Positions 38,397-47,409 of a stretch of 64,000 nucleotides of DNA are shown in pieces. This stretch comes from Marinimicrococcus sp033875255 (GTDB lineage: Bacteria; Pseudomonadota; Alphaproteobacteria; Geminicoccales; Geminicoccaceae): contig JAWZSN010000012.1 in NCBI GenBank assembly GCA_033875255.1, forward strand, positions 87,947 through 151,946. Reading direction: 5' to 3'. Each line of letters opens with the position of its first letter. Within the stretch, counting starts at the first letter, position 1. Position numbers and translations under genes: made by a program. Under the pieces are notes generated by a model, which searched no databases, was not told the origin of the DNA, and was given only the letters and a program-made list of their open reading frames with translations.

Positions 38397-39361
38397 GGCG
38401 GCTCGCCATGGCCCTGCTCATGCTGCTCGCAGCCTGCGAGGATCCCGGCGAGCGGCAGGTGGTGCAGGGTCATGTCGAGGCCGAGGAGGTCCTCGTCGCG
38501 GCCCCGCAGGAGGGCTGGCTGGCGGCGGTCCACGTCCGCGAGGGCCAGCGCGTGGCGCGGCGTGCGCTCCTCTTCGAGCTGGACGCCACCCGCGAGCGGG
38601 CGCAGCGCGATGCCGCGGCCTCGCGGCTGGCACAGGCGCGGGCCACGCTGGAGGATCTGCGCAAGGGCGAGCGGCCGCAGGAGATCGCCCGCCTCGAGGC
38701 ACAGCACGAGGCGGCGGTGGCCGAGCTGGACTTTGCCCGCAGCGAGGCGGAACGGCAGGAGAGGCTGGTGAGGACCAGCGCCGGCGACCGCCGCAGCCGC
38801 GAGCAGGCGGTGATGCAGCGCGACGCGGCGCAGGCCCGCGTCGAGGAGCTGCAGGCGGCGCTGGCGGTGGCCCGGCTGCCGGCCCGCAGCGACAGGATCG
38901 ACGCGCAACAGGCGGCGGTGCACGAGCTGGAGGCGGCGCTGGCCGAGGCCGAATGGCGCCTCGCCGAGCGCAGCGTCACCAGCAGGGTGGAAGGCCGGGT
39001 CGAGGAGCTGGTACGCCACGCGGGCGAGTTCGCGCCTTCCGGCGGGGCGGTTCTGCGACTCCTGCCGCCGGGTGCGCTCAAGGTGCGCTTCTTCGTCCCC
39101 GAGGCTCGGCTCTCGCATCTGGAGCCCGGCCAGAGCGTCACGGTGCGCTGCGACGCCTGCCCCGCACCCGTCAGCGCCGAGATCGGCTTCATCGCCTCCG
39201 ACGCCGAGTTCACGCCGCCCGTCATCTACAGTGTCGAGGCCCGCCAGAAGCTGGTGTGGCTGGTCGAGGCACGCCTGCCGGCCGGCAGCGGCCTGCGGCC
39301 CGGCCAGCCTGTGGACGTCGAGCTGCCGGGTGAGCTGGCCGTCGAGAAGGCCGGGCCATGA
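38393..39361 (+). CDS. HlyD family adaptor lipoprotein
   Basis: A 322-residue membrane-fusion protein. The GTG at 38393 overlaps the TetR stop and opens with RRLAMALLMLLAACED, whose LLAAC is a lipobox, so the protein is probably lipid-anchored at C15. Lipoyl-like half at 25-60 (VLVAAPQEGWLAAVHVREGQRVARRALLFELD as region), a long coiled-coil hairpin about 60-170, and second half near 200. Partner of the ABC exporter that follows; its stop overlaps the ATPase start (ATGA). Confidence 0.87.
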   Translation: MRRLAMALLMLLAACEDPGERQVVQGHVEAEEVLVAAPQEGWLAAVHVREGQRVARRALLFELDATRERAQRDAAASRLAQARATLEDLRKGERPQEIARLEAQHEAAVAELDFARSEAERQERLVRTSAGDRRSREQAVMQRDAAQARVEELQAALAVARLPARSDRIDAQQAAVHELEAALAEAEWRLAERSVTSRVEGRVEELVRHAGEFAPSGGAVLRLLPPGALKVRFFVPEARLSHLEPGQSVTVRCDACPAPVSAEIGFIASDAEFTPPVIYSVEARQKLVWLVEARLPAGSGLRPGQPVDVELPGELAVEKAGP

Positions 39362-40278
39362 CCGGGGAGCTCGCCATCGACGTCACCGGCCTCTCCAAGA
39401 GCTTCGGCGGGCGGCAGGTGGTGAACGACTTCTCGCTCGCCGTGCCGCCCGGCGAGGTCTGGGGCTTTTTGGGGCCCAACGGCAGCGGCAAGACCACGAC
39501 GATCCGCATGCTCTGCGGCCTGCTGCGCCCGGATGCGGGCAGCGGCACCTGCCTCGGCCACGACATCAGGACCGAGGCCGAGCTCATCCGCCGCCAGGTC
39601 GGCTACATGACCCAGCGCTTCAGCTTCTACGAGGATCTCACGATCCGCGAGAATCTCGACTTCGTGGCCCGGCTCTACGCCCTGCCCGAGCGCGCCCACC
39701 AGGTCGAGGAGAGCCTTTGCGAGCTGGGTCTGGCGGATCGGCGCCACCAGCTCGCGGGGCAGCTCTCGGGCGGCTGGAAGCAGCGCCTGGCGCTTGCCGC
39801 CTGCATGATGCACCGGCCCCGCCTCCTTCTCCTGGACGAGCCCACCGCCGGGGTCGATCCCCAGGCCCGCCGCGATTTTTGGGAGCAGATCCACCTGCTG
39901 GCCGGGCGTGGCATCACGGTGCTGGTGAGCACCCACTACATGGACGAGGCCGAGCGCTGCGATCGCATCGTCTACCTGGCCTACGGCAGGGTCCTGGCCT
40001 CCGGCACGGTGCGCGAGGTGGTCGAGGGGGCGGGGCTCACCACGCTGACGGTGAGCGGCCCGGAGGTGCGGGGAATAAGCGCCGGGCTGCACGGTGCCGA
40101 GGGCATCGAGACGGCGCTTTTCGGCAGCACGCTGCACGTCAGCGGCACCGACGGCCAGGCGGTGCGCCGCGCGGTGGCGCCGCTCCGCGAGGATCCGCGC
40201 TTCGCCGTGGCCGACGCCGAGCCCAGCCTCGAGGACGTCTTCATCCATCTGATGGCGCCCTTCCGCGAGAAGGTATGA
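39358..40278 (+). CDS. ABC-2 exporter ATP-binding protein
   Basis: A 306-residue ATPase with Walker A GPNGSGKTT at 39-47, Q-loop near MTQRFSFYEDLTIREN, signature LSGGWKQRLALAA, Walker B LLLLDEPTAGVDPQ and switch VSTHYMDE. The C-terminal 85 residues form the extra domain common in drug/polysaccharide exporters. Drives the ABC-2 permease 3 bases downstream. Confidence 0.9.
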   Translation: MTGELAIDVTGLSKSFGGRQVVNDFSLAVPPGEVWGFLGPNGSGKTTTIRMLCGLLRPDAGSGTCLGHDIRTEAELIRRQVGYMTQRFSFYEDLTIRENLDFVARLYALPERAHQVEESLCELGLADRRHQLAGQLSGGWKQRLALAACMMHRPRLLLLDEPTAGVDPQARRDFWEQIHLLAGRGITVLVSTHYMDEAERCDRIVYLAYGRVLASGTVREVVEGAGLTTLTVSGPEVRGISAGLHGAEGIETALFGSTLHVSGTDGQAVRRAVAPLREDPRFAVADAEPSLEDVFIHLMAPFREKV

Positions 40279-40281
40279 GCG

Positions 40282-41406
40282 ATGCGCCTGCCCAGCCCCG
40301 CCCGCGTGCTCGCCATGATGCTCAAGGAATTCGTGCAGATGCGGCGCGACCGGCTGACCTTCGGCATGATGATCGGCATCCCGGTGCTCCAGCTCCTGCT
40401 CTTCGGCTACGCCATCAACGCCGATCCGAAATCGCTGCCCACGGCCGTCGCCATGCAGGATGCCAGCCCCTACGCCCGCTCGCTGGTGGCCGCCATGGAG
40501 GCGAGCGGCTATTTCCGCATGGTGGCGAGCGTGCAGGACGAGGTCGAGGCGCGCCGCCTGCTCGACGAAGGAACGGTCAACTTCCTCGTCACGGTGCCGC
40601 CCCACTTCACGGCGGAGCTCTTGAGGGACGAGCGGCCGGCGGTGCTGGTAGAGGCCGACGCCTCGGACCCCATCGCCGCGGTCAACGCGCTGGGGACCCT
40701 GGCCCGCCTCGAGACGACGGCGCTGCGCCACGATCTCCTGCCGCCGCTGGCGGCGGCGGAGCCGCCGTTCGAGCTGCGCGTGCACCGCCGCTACAACCCC
40801 GAGGGCATCACCGCCTACAATGTCGTGCCGGGTCTCCTCGGCGTGATCCTTACCATGACGATGGTGCTGATGACCTCGCTCGCCGTCACCCGCGAGGTCG
40901 AGCGCGGCACCATGGAGAACCTGCTGGCCATGCCGGTGCGGCCGGGCGAGGTGATGCTGGGCAAGATCCTGCCCTACATCGCCATCGGCTATCTCCAGGC
41001 GGTGATCGTGCTGCTGGCGGCGCGGCTGCTGTTCGGCGTGCCGATGGTGGGTCCGTTCTGGCTGCTGGCGGCGGCCCTCGTGATCTTCATCGCCGCCAAC
41101 CTCGCGGTCGGCTTTACCTTCAGCACCCTGGCCCGCAACCAGCTCCAGGCGATGCAGCTCACCTTCTTCTTCTTTCTGCCGTCGATCCTGCTCTCGGGCT
41201 TCATGTTCCCGTTCCGCGGCATGCCCTTCTGGGCCCAGGCGATCGGCGAGGTGCTGCCGCTCACGCACTTTCTGCGCATCGCCCGCGGCATTCTCCTCAA
41301 GGGCAACGGGCCGGCCGAGATCTGGCCCGAGGTGTGGCCGCTATTGCTGTTCGCGCTGGCTGCCTCGACCATCGCGCTCAAACGCTACCGCCGCACGCTG
41401 GACTGA
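40282..41406 (+). CDS. ABC-2 type exporter permease
   Basis: A 374-residue permease, same length as the YhhJ-like protein at 21410-22534 and similar in layout: N-terminal helix (about 27-47), large external domain, five or six C-terminal helices, and the motif TREVERGTMENLLAMPVRPGEVMLGK (as region near 205). The two exporter systems in this window are therefore paralogous. Substrate unknown; last gene of the TetR-controlled operon. Confidence 0.88.
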   Translation: MRLPSPARVLAMMLKEFVQMRRDRLTFGMMIGIPVLQLLLFGYAINADPKSLPTAVAMQDASPYARSLVAAMEASGYFRMVASVQDEVEARRLLDEGTVNFLVTVPPHFTAELLRDERPAVLVEADASDPIAAVNALGTLARLETTALRHDLLPPLAAAEPPFELRVHRRYNPEGITAYNVVPGLLGVILTMTMVLMTSLAVTREVERGTMENLLAMPVRPGEVMLGKILPYIAIGYLQAVIVLLAARLLFGVPMVGPFWLLAAALVIFIAANLAVGFTFSTLARNQLQAMQLTFFFFLPSILLSGFMFPFRGMPFWAQAIGEVLPLTHFLRIARGILLKGNGPAEIWPEVWPLLLFALAASTIALKRYRRTLD

Positions 41407-41532
41407 GCGCCACACGAACGAGCTACACCGCCCCGGCTACACGGCCTGCGCTACCCCGCCCGGACGACGCGCGCGCCGCTTCGGCCGGGGTTAGCCTTCC
41501 TCCCTCGCCAACAGGCTCCGCGGGAGGCGGGC

Positions 41533-42372
41533 ATGGACGACAGCTTCATCGACGGTAGTCCCGAGTCCCTGGCGGACGAGATCGACCTTGCCGCCGGCGA
41601 GACCGAGGATCTGGAGGGCCTGGACGGACTTGAAGAGGACGAGGCCGATGAATTCGGTCGCGTGTTCCGCCGTCTGCGCCGCAAGCTCGCCCCCTTGGCG
41701 CCGCTGCTGCGCCGCCTGGCGCCCGTGGCCGCGCGTGCCGTGATGGGCGGTGCGGCTCCGGGCATGGCGTCACTGCTCCGCGAGGAGGAGGACGAGGAGG
41801 ACGAGGACGGCCTCTTCGAGGACGGCCTGCTCGGCGAGGACGGGCTTTTCGGGCTCGGCGAGGAGGAGGAAGAGGATTTCGAGGACGAGGACCTCGAGGA
41901 CGAGCTCGATCCGGAAGCCGAGGAGCTGGCCGAGCTGCTTGCCACCGCCGCCGGGTTCGCCGAGAGCGAGGAAGAGGCCGCCGGGCTGATCGGCGGCGTC
42001 ACCATCCAGATCCTCGGCCCCGCTCCGGTGCGCATCCGGCGCATGACCCCGATGGTCGTCCGCCGCGCGGTCAAGCTCACCAAGCTGCTGCGCCGCTCGC
42101 CGCGTACCCGGCCGCTGGTGCCGGTAGTGGCGGCGGTGACCCGGGCCACCAAAAAGAGCCTCGCGAGGCGCGCCGCCCAGGGGCGGCCGGTAACCAAGAG
42201 CACCGTCGCCCGCACCATGGCCAAGGCCACGGCACGCACGCTGCGCAGCCCGCAGCGCGTGGCGAAGGTGCTCGCCCGCAATGTCGTCAAGCGGCGCCGG
42301 CTCGACCAGAAGGCGATCAAGCGCGCCGAGCGGCCCCGCCGCAAGACCAGGAAGAGCCTCCGCCCCTCGTGA
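41533..42372 (+). CDS. Acidic-N/cationic-C protein A of the unknown 41.5-46.8 kb cluster
   Basis: A 279-residue protein of unrecognised family, ATG after GGGAGGCGGGC. Residues 1-42 are acidic; 43-70 form a basic amphipathic helix ([19 protein letters not shown]); 84-131 are almost continuous Glu/Asp broken by GLF motifs (DGLFEDG, EDGLFG); 165-279 are strongly basic, with R/K-rich ends. Within the basic part, G217-R-P-V...SP240 matches the same stretch of protein B. No signal peptide or clear membrane helix. Opposite charge halves could self-neutralise. First gene of a five-gene set spaced by 3-33 bases. Confidence 0.7.
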   Translation: MDDSFIDGSPESLADEIDLAAGETEDLEGLDGLEEDEADEFGRVFRRLRRKLAPLAPLLRRLAPVAARAVMGGAAPGMASLLREEEDEEDEDGLFEDGLLGEDGLFGLGEEEEEDFEDEDLEDELDPEAEELAELLATAAGFAESEEEAAGLIGGVTIQILGPAPVRIRRMTPMVVRRAVKLTKLLRRSPRTRPLVPVVAAVTRATKKSLARRAAQGRPVTKSTVARTMAKATARTLRSPQRVAKVLARNVVKRRRLDQKAIKRAERPRRKTRKSLRPS

Positions 42373-42399
42373 AGGGCCTTCGCGTGAAGGAGTAGAGCG

Positions 42400-43068
42400 A
42401 TGTACGAGAACCGGTTCGACGGCGAGCTCATGGACTTCGAGGACGGTTTCGACGGCGAGATGGAGGGCGAGCCCTTCCTGGGTGCGCTCGGCGACATCCT
42501 CGGAAGCCTGCTCGGCGAGGAGGAGGACGGCCTGTTCGAGGACGAGGACGGTCTGTTCGAGGACGAGGACTTCGACCAGGAGGGTGGCGACTTCGAGGCC
42601 GAGACCGCCGCGGCGCTGATGGACCTCATCGCCGACCAGGTGGCCGAGGCGGAAAGCGAGGAGGAGGCGGACCAGTTCCTGCCGATCCTGGCCGCCCTCG
42701 CCCCCCTCGCCATGAAGGTGGCGCCGGTGGCCGCCAAGCTCCTGCCGCATGCCCTGCGCATCGGCCGGAAGGTGGTCCCGCGGCTTGCCAAGGGCATCAT
42801 GGGCATCGGCAAGAAGCTCATCCGCTCGCGCCAGGGCCGCCAGCTCGTCCGCACCCTGCCGACCATCGCCCGCAACACCGCAGCGCAGGTGCTGCGCACC
42901 CATGCCGCCGGCCGTCCGGTCTCCGGGCAGACGGTGACCCGCGCGCTGGCCCGCCAGACCGCCCGGGTGATCCAGAGCCCGCGACGCCGGCGCATCTGCG
43001 TGCAGCGCTCGAAGCGCAAGGCGGCCATGGCGCGCCGGCGCATCCAGCCGGCCGCACGGTTCGCCTGA
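42400..43068 (+). CDS. Acidic-N/cationic-C protein B, paralogue of protein A
   Basis: A 222-residue protein, ATG after AAGGAG. Residues 1-90 are acidic, with repeats [14 protein letters not shown] at 43-56 like the GLF motifs of protein A; 92-145 is a hydrophobic-cationic stretch (FLPILAALAPLAMKVAPV, then GRKVVPRLAKGIMGIGKKL); 147-222 is very basic. G171-R-P-V ... SP194 aligns with protein A with the same 22-residue spacing, and AESEEEA occurs in both. A single C200 is present. Unknown family. The architecture recalls propeptide-masked cationic peptides, but nothing in the sequence shows secretion. Confidence 0.7.
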   Translation: MYENRFDGELMDFEDGFDGEMEGEPFLGALGDILGSLLGEEEDGLFEDEDGLFEDEDFDQEGGDFEAETAAALMDLIADQVAEAESEEEADQFLPILAALAPLAMKVAPVAAKLLPHALRIGRKVVPRLAKGIMGIGKKLIRSRQGRQLVRTLPTIARNTAAQVLRTHAAGRPVSGQTVTRALARQTARVIQSPRRRRICVQRSKRKAAMARRRIQPAARFA

Positions 43069-43095
43069 GCCACCGGACGGGCAGGAGCATCCGTC

Positions 43096-44442
43096 ATGGC
43101 GCAAACCGCCCTTCTCGCCCGGCAGGGCGATGTCGTGCGGGTCGGCTTCGGCCGGCCCGCGGCGGCCCCCACAGCGACCCCCGCCGCCGGCGATACCTTG
43201 GCCCGGTGGCTTCGCGCCCAGGCGATCAACGGCGGCCGTGCTGCCCTTCTTATTCGGCCGTTCCGCAAGCACGAGTTCGGCAGCAGCGCCGCCGCCCCGT
43301 CGCCGGCTCACCTTCTGGCGGCCAACGCCCTGATGGCGCGGCTGCGCCGGCTGGTGGTCGATACGGCGGTGCGCCAACGCCGCGCCAGCGAGGCGGCGAT
43401 CCGGCGGCCGGCATGGCCGGCGCTGGCGCAGGCCACGCGGGTCAAGGACGAGGTCGCGACCGCCGTGGCGGCTACCGAGAAGGTCTGGCAGTTCTACTGG
43501 GACATGTTCAACCAGCGCCAGAGCGTGCTGGCCGACCGGCTGCTGGCTGCCGACCGGGTGGCGCTGGACTGTTACCAATATACCTACGGCGGACTGGGCA
43601 CGGCCCGCTCGATACCGACGCCCGCCCCCTTGGCCTACATGGAGTCGGGCCTGGGCCCGGCTACCTTCCGGCGCGGCGTCCTGCTCACCCGGCTCGGCCG
43701 GCTGCCCAATCCCTTCCCGCTGGTCAAGCTGCCCTACCACCGCCTGGTCTGCCCGTGGACGCTGGGTGCCATTCCTCACGAGGTGGCGCACAATCTCCAG
43801 TCGGACCTGGGACTGTGGATGGCGGTGCCCAAAGTGATCTACCGCAAGCTTCGCAAGGCCGGCATCGAGCCGTCCGTCGCGAAGATATGGATGCGCTGGC
43901 ACAAGGAGACCTTCGCGGATCTTCTGGGGGTGCTGCTGATCGGCCCGAGCTTCATCGGCTCGCTGATGGACGTCGTCGCCAAGGCACCCGAGCGGGTAGC
44001 CTTCTTTCATCCCAAGGCGGTCCACCCGACACCCTTCCTGCGGGTGCTGATCAACGCGCATCTTCTGGACCGGATCGGCTTTCCGGCCGAAGCGCGCGCC
44101 TATCGCGAAGCCTGGCTCAGGCTCTATCCGCCGGCCCGGCTGACGGGCCTGCCGGCTCCGCTCTGGCGGAGCTTCCCGCGGGCCTGCCGCCTCGCGGTCG
44201 AGGCGATCGCCTTCACCCCCTACCCGCAGCTCGGCGGCAAGAGGCTGGCCGAGGTCGTCGCCTTCCGCCCGCAGGACGAGCGGGTCGCCAGCGAGGCCGC
44301 CGGACGGCTGGCCCGCGGCCGCGATCCGGGCATCGTGCCCGAGCGTTTCCTGATCGCTGCGGCGCGCATCGCCCTCGATCGCCGGCTGGCTCCGCCCGAC
44401 ACCATCGCCCGGCACTTCTACGAAGCGCTCGGCAGGAGATAG
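43096..44442 (+). CDS. Protein C: putative HExxH zinc metalloprotease of the unknown cluster
   Basis: A 448-residue protein, ATG after CAGGAG. It carries H228-E-V-A-H232 (in AIPHEVAHNL), a zincin motif, and a downstream E271 in HKETFADLLG at about 39 residues, a fitting third zinc ligand for a gluzincin-like fold. The N-terminal 110 residues are Ala/Arg-rich; the region after 290 is helical. No signal peptide. I know no family with this arrangement. In this cluster it might process proteins A and B; that is inference from position. Confidence 0.72.
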   Translation: MAQTALLARQGDVVRVGFGRPAAAPTATPAAGDTLARWLRAQAINGGRAALLIRPFRKHEFGSSAAAPSPAHLLAANALMARLRRLVVDTAVRQRRASEAAIRRPAWPALAQATRVKDEVATAVAATEKVWQFYWDMFNQRQSVLADRLLAADRVALDCYQYTYGGLGTARSIPTPAPLAYMESGLGPATFRRGVLLTRLGRLPNPFPLVKLPYHRLVCPWTLGAIPHEVAHNLQSDLGLWMAVPKVIYRKLRKAGIEPSVAKIWMRWHKETFADLLGVLLIGPSFIGSLMDVVAKAPERVAFFHPKAVHPTPFLRVLINAHLLDRIGFPAEARAYREAWLRLYPPARLTGLPAPLWRSFPRACRLAVEAIAFTPYPQLGGKRLAEVVAFRPQDERVASEAAGRLARGRDPGIVPERFLIAAARIALDRRLAPPDTIARHFYEALGRR

Positions 44443-44445
44443 ACC

Positions 44446-45717
44446 ATGCCGCACTCCCCGACGAGGTACCGCAACGGCCACGAGGACGCCTTCGACTGGG
44501 TGAGCCGCGCGCTGGCCAATGTGCTGGGCGTGGGCACGGCGAGGCTGCCGGTCCGCCGCGACAGGCCGCTGCGCGCCGCGAGCGAGGCGGAGGTCGGCCT
44601 GCTCGCCCGGCAGGTCGAAGGCCGCTTCCAGCGCCGGGTCGACCCCGCCACCGGGGCCGTCCACTACGAGCGTGTCGGCCCCGCCATCGCCATCGAGGTG
44701 GGCGAGGTGCGGGTCGAGGAGCTGGCGCAACGGGCCGCCGCGGCCATTCCCGCGGTGCGCGCCGCCCTCGCCGGGATCGATCCGGAGGAGGCGCGGGTGG
44801 AGGTGCGGCCGGAGACGGTGCGCACACTGCTCGATGCCGCCATCGCCGATCTCGACCGGTTGCGCGGCGAGCTCGAGGGCGATCCTGCGGAGCTCTATGT
44901 GGACGCCCTGTTCAGCGGGCTGCTGGCCGATCCGGGCGGCCTTCTGGTCGAGCTCATGAACGCCTTCTCGAGCCTCAGCGGGGCCGAGACGCTTCAGGCC
45001 GAACGCCAGGCCAAGGCGATCGAGATTGCCGCCGAGGGCCTCTTCTGCCTGCAGCGGGCCTGGAACGAGTGGCTGGGGGACGAGGAAGGGCTCGCCGTGC
45101 GGGTCGGCTTCGTCGAGCGCTGCGCGTCGCATATCGGCGACCAGGTGGTGCTGATCCGCGGCCTGCTCGCCGACGAGGGAATCGGGCGCTGCGAGCTCGA
45201 GGCGGTGATCGTCGATTTCGGCGGGAACTCCCTGACCGTCGGCGAGCCGCCCTTCGAGCGGCGCTACGACCGGCTGCCCTTCGGCCAGCTGCTGGCGGTG
45301 GCCGAGCGCGAATCGCGCCGCTGGCCCGCTTTGGCCGGGCTGGGCGGCAGCGCCCAGCTCGACGCCGTCGGGCGGAGCGCCCGCATGCTGGCCGAGCTGC
45401 TCGACCGGCTCGCCCCCGACGAGCTGGTGCGCGACGAGCTGCGCCTGCGCGGCGAGGAGGCCGATGCGGCGGAAGCCGCCCTGCTGCGCCTCGTCGGTCT
45501 CGCCGCCAGCTTCGCCCGCTCGCTGGGCGGCAAGGGCAAGGGTGCGGGCTACGGGAAGCCGCCCTCCGGCGGCAGCAGCCCGGGTCAGGGCGGCTCGGGC
45601 AAGAAGGGCGGCGGCGGATCCGGAAAGAAGCCGGGGAGCGCCGCCGCATCGGGCAATGGCGAGGGGACGCAGGAAAGCGCGCCCCGCGAGGACCGCTCCT
45701 CGATGCCGCCGGCCTAG
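44446..45717 (+). CDS. Protein D: helical protein with Gly/Ser/Lys-rich tail, unknown function
   Basis: A 423-residue soluble protein, ATG after GGCAGGAG and three bases after the protein C stop. Residues 1-365 are mixed alpha/beta and acidic; one recognisable internal oddity is RVDPATGAVHYERVG near 64. From about 366 to the end the sequence is low-complexity, rich in Gly, Ser, Lys and Pro, and probably disordered. No domain recognised. Co-expressed with A-C. Confidence 0.68.
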   Translation: MPHSPTRYRNGHEDAFDWVSRALANVLGVGTARLPVRRDRPLRAASEAEVGLLARQVEGRFQRRVDPATGAVHYERVGPAIAIEVGEVRVEELAQRAAAAIPAVRAALAGIDPEEARVEVRPETVRTLLDAAIADLDRLRGELEGDPAELYVDALFSGLLADPGGLLVELMNAFSSLSGAETLQAERQAKAIEIAAEGLFCLQRAWNEWLGDEEGLAVRVGFVERCASHIGDQVVLIRGLLADEGIGRCELEAVIVDFGGNSLTVGEPPFERRYDRLPFGQLLAVAERESRRWPALAGLGGSAQLDAVGRSARMLAELLDRLAPDELVRDELRLRGEEADAAEAALLRLVGLAASFARSLGGKGKGAGYGKPPSGGSSPGQGGSGKKGGGGSGKKPGSAAASGNGEGTQESAPREDRSSMPPA

Positions 45718-45732
45718 GCTGGGAGAGGCGAG

Positions 45733-46848
45733 ATGGCGAACCGCGACGAGATCTATACCCTGCTCGGCAGGATCGCCGAGATCCAGACCCAGATCACCGC
45801 GCTGTTTGCGGCCGAGCGCCCCGGCGACGCCGAGGCGCGCAGCCTGCTCAACAGCACGATGGGCAATGTCGAGGGCGAGCTTGCCCGCTTTCTCGAGAAC
45901 GCCACGCCCGCACCCGCCGACAATGGCGAGGCGGCGCTGATCGGCCTGGGTCCCGACGCGCCGGCCGGCATCGGCGATGTGTTCACACCGCCCGGCGTGC
46001 AGGACTATGACGAGGCGGTGGTAAGCGAGCGGCTGCTCGCCGTGGCCGATCTCTATTACTGCTACCAGCACGAGCGGCTGGGCGTGTTCCGCGCCATCTA
46101 CAAGCTGCAGGAGCTGTTCAAGGCGGGGACACTCAGGCTCACCAGCGGCCCCGGCGCGTTCGAGCTCTACCGCTACGACCGCAAGCGGGTGCTGCGCTAT
46201 ACCCACCAGCAGCGCATGCAGGCCTATCGCCGCGTGCTCGGCTATACCGACGCGCCGCCACCGACGGGCGCCCGCGCCAACACCGCCTTCCACGCCATGC
46301 TCGCGCGGTTCTGCCTGCAGGTGGCCCAGCTCTTCCGCGACAAGCGGGTCGCCGAGGTGGTGCGCGGCACCGGTGGCGGGGTCGATCCGTCCTTCGGCAG
46401 CATCGCCATCGTGCGGCGCGCCGGCCTCGACCTGCGCGCCAACCTCAAGCACGCCTCCTACGGCGACGCCAACGTCCTGACCGTCGAGCTGCTCCAGCTC
46501 CTGCGCGCCGCCTTCAAGATCCTCGGCGCCGACGACGTGATGCGGCAGTTCGGCAGCGACAACGCCTGGGATACGCTGGAGGAGGTGCTCAACCGCTATC
46601 TGGGCGAGCGCATCGTCGCCTCGCAGCGCTCGCGCATGGCCAGCGCCGGGCGCGACGTGATCCGCTGGCTGGCCCAGCCCCACGTCCTGACATCCGACCG
46701 CAGCCAGTTCGAGGCGCTGGTCGAGAGCATCGGCGAGGATGCCGAGGAATGGCTCACCAGTGCCCAGTCGCTGGGCGTCGCCGGCACCCGCCCGGCCACC
46801 GCCGCAACCAACGTGGTGCCGCTGCGGCCCCGCCAGGCGAGCGGCTGA
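45733..46848 (+). CDS. Protein E: helical protein of unknown function
   Basis: A 371-residue protein, ATG 15 bases after protein D, with GGGAGAGG as binding site. Mostly helical; contains a Tyr-rich patch ADLYYCYQHERLGVFRAIYKLQELF near 105 and a Thr/Ala-rich C-terminus. No recognised domain, signal peptide or membrane helix. Last of the five cluster genes before a 154-base gap to the LuxR-type gene. Confidence 0.68.
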   Translation: MANRDEIYTLLGRIAEIQTQITALFAAERPGDAEARSLLNSTMGNVEGELARFLENATPAPADNGEAALIGLGPDAPAGIGDVFTPPGVQDYDEAVVSERLLAVADLYYCYQHERLGVFRAIYKLQELFKAGTLRLTSGPGAFELYRYDRKRVLRYTHQQRMQAYRRVLGYTDAPPPTGARANTAFHAMLARFCLQVAQLFRDKRVAEVVRGTGGGVDPSFGSIAIVRRAGLDLRANLKHASYGDANVLTVELLQLLRAAFKILGADDVMRQFGSDNAWDTLEEVLNRYLGERIVASQRSRMASAGRDVIRWLAQPHVLTSDRSQFEALVESIGEDAEEWLTSAQSLGVAGTRPATAATNVVPLRPRQASG

Positions 46849-47002
46849 CGGGCACGCGGAACATGAACCATGATCGTCGCCGGACACCGCGGGCGATCTA
46901 TGGCATGATCTCCGGCTCCCTGCTGCCGCCGCTCGTCGGCCCCTGACGGGCGCTTCGGCGGGCAGCGGTAAGGAATGGACCGCCACGGGGAGGAACAGGC
47001 GC

Positions 47003-47320
47003 ATGGCGGCTCTGGAGAACCGGCAGGAAGCGGCACCACCCGAGGAGAGGCTGCTGCCGCCCCGCAAGGCGGCGGCCCGTGAGGCCGCCTTGCCCGGCGA
47101 GGAGCTGGACAGTCTCCTCGAGGCCGGGCTTAGTCCCCGCGAGCTCGAGATCGCCCGGCTCGTGGCGCTCGGCCACCCCAACAAAAGGGTCGCCCGGATT
47201 CTCGAGATCAGCCCCTGGACCGTCGCCGCCTACCTGCAGCGCGCCTACGCCAAGCTCGGCGTGCACTGTCGCGCGGCAATGGTCGCCCGACTCCTCGCGC
47301 GCGACAAGCTGCGGCTCTAG
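47003..47320 (+). CDS. Small LuxR/GerE-type HTH regulator
   Basis: A 105-residue protein with only the DNA-binding domain: residues about 40-100 have LSPRELEIARLVALGHPNKRVARILEISPWTVAAYLQRAYAKLGV as region, the GerE four-helix pattern. The N-terminal 37 residues are charged and unstructured; no receiver or autoinducer domain. GGGGAGGA precedes the ATG. Being next to and in line with the A-E genes, it is the likely regulator of that cluster. Confidence 0.83.
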   Translation: MAALENRQEAAPPEERLLPPRKAAAREAALPGEELDSLLEAGLSPRELEIARLVALGHPNKRVARILEISPWTVAAYLQRAYAKLGVHCRAAMVARLLARDKLRL

Positions 47321-47386
47321 GAAGCTGCGTCGCAGCGCTGTCGGGCGGGATCACAACAAAGGCCGCCGCCAGCCGGCGAAAAGCAG

Positions 47387-47409
47387 AAAAAAAACCGCGC
47401 GCCGCGGCC
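47387..47409 (-). terminator. Intrinsic terminator of the gspE-gspF-DUF192-HMA operon
   Basis: Read on the minus strand, a CCGCG-GCG-CGCGG stem-loop (47395-47407) is followed by eight T residues (A-run 47387-47394 on the plus strand). It starts two bases after the HMA stop codon. Confidence 0.85.

Noticed and set aside
41770..47184. A 1804-codon open frame on the minus strand across the whole unknown cluster
   Set aside because: The plus-strand genes have ribosome-binding sites, sensible starts and a protease motif; the minus frame has Arg/Gly/His/Leu-biased composition typical of antisense frames in GC-rich DNA.
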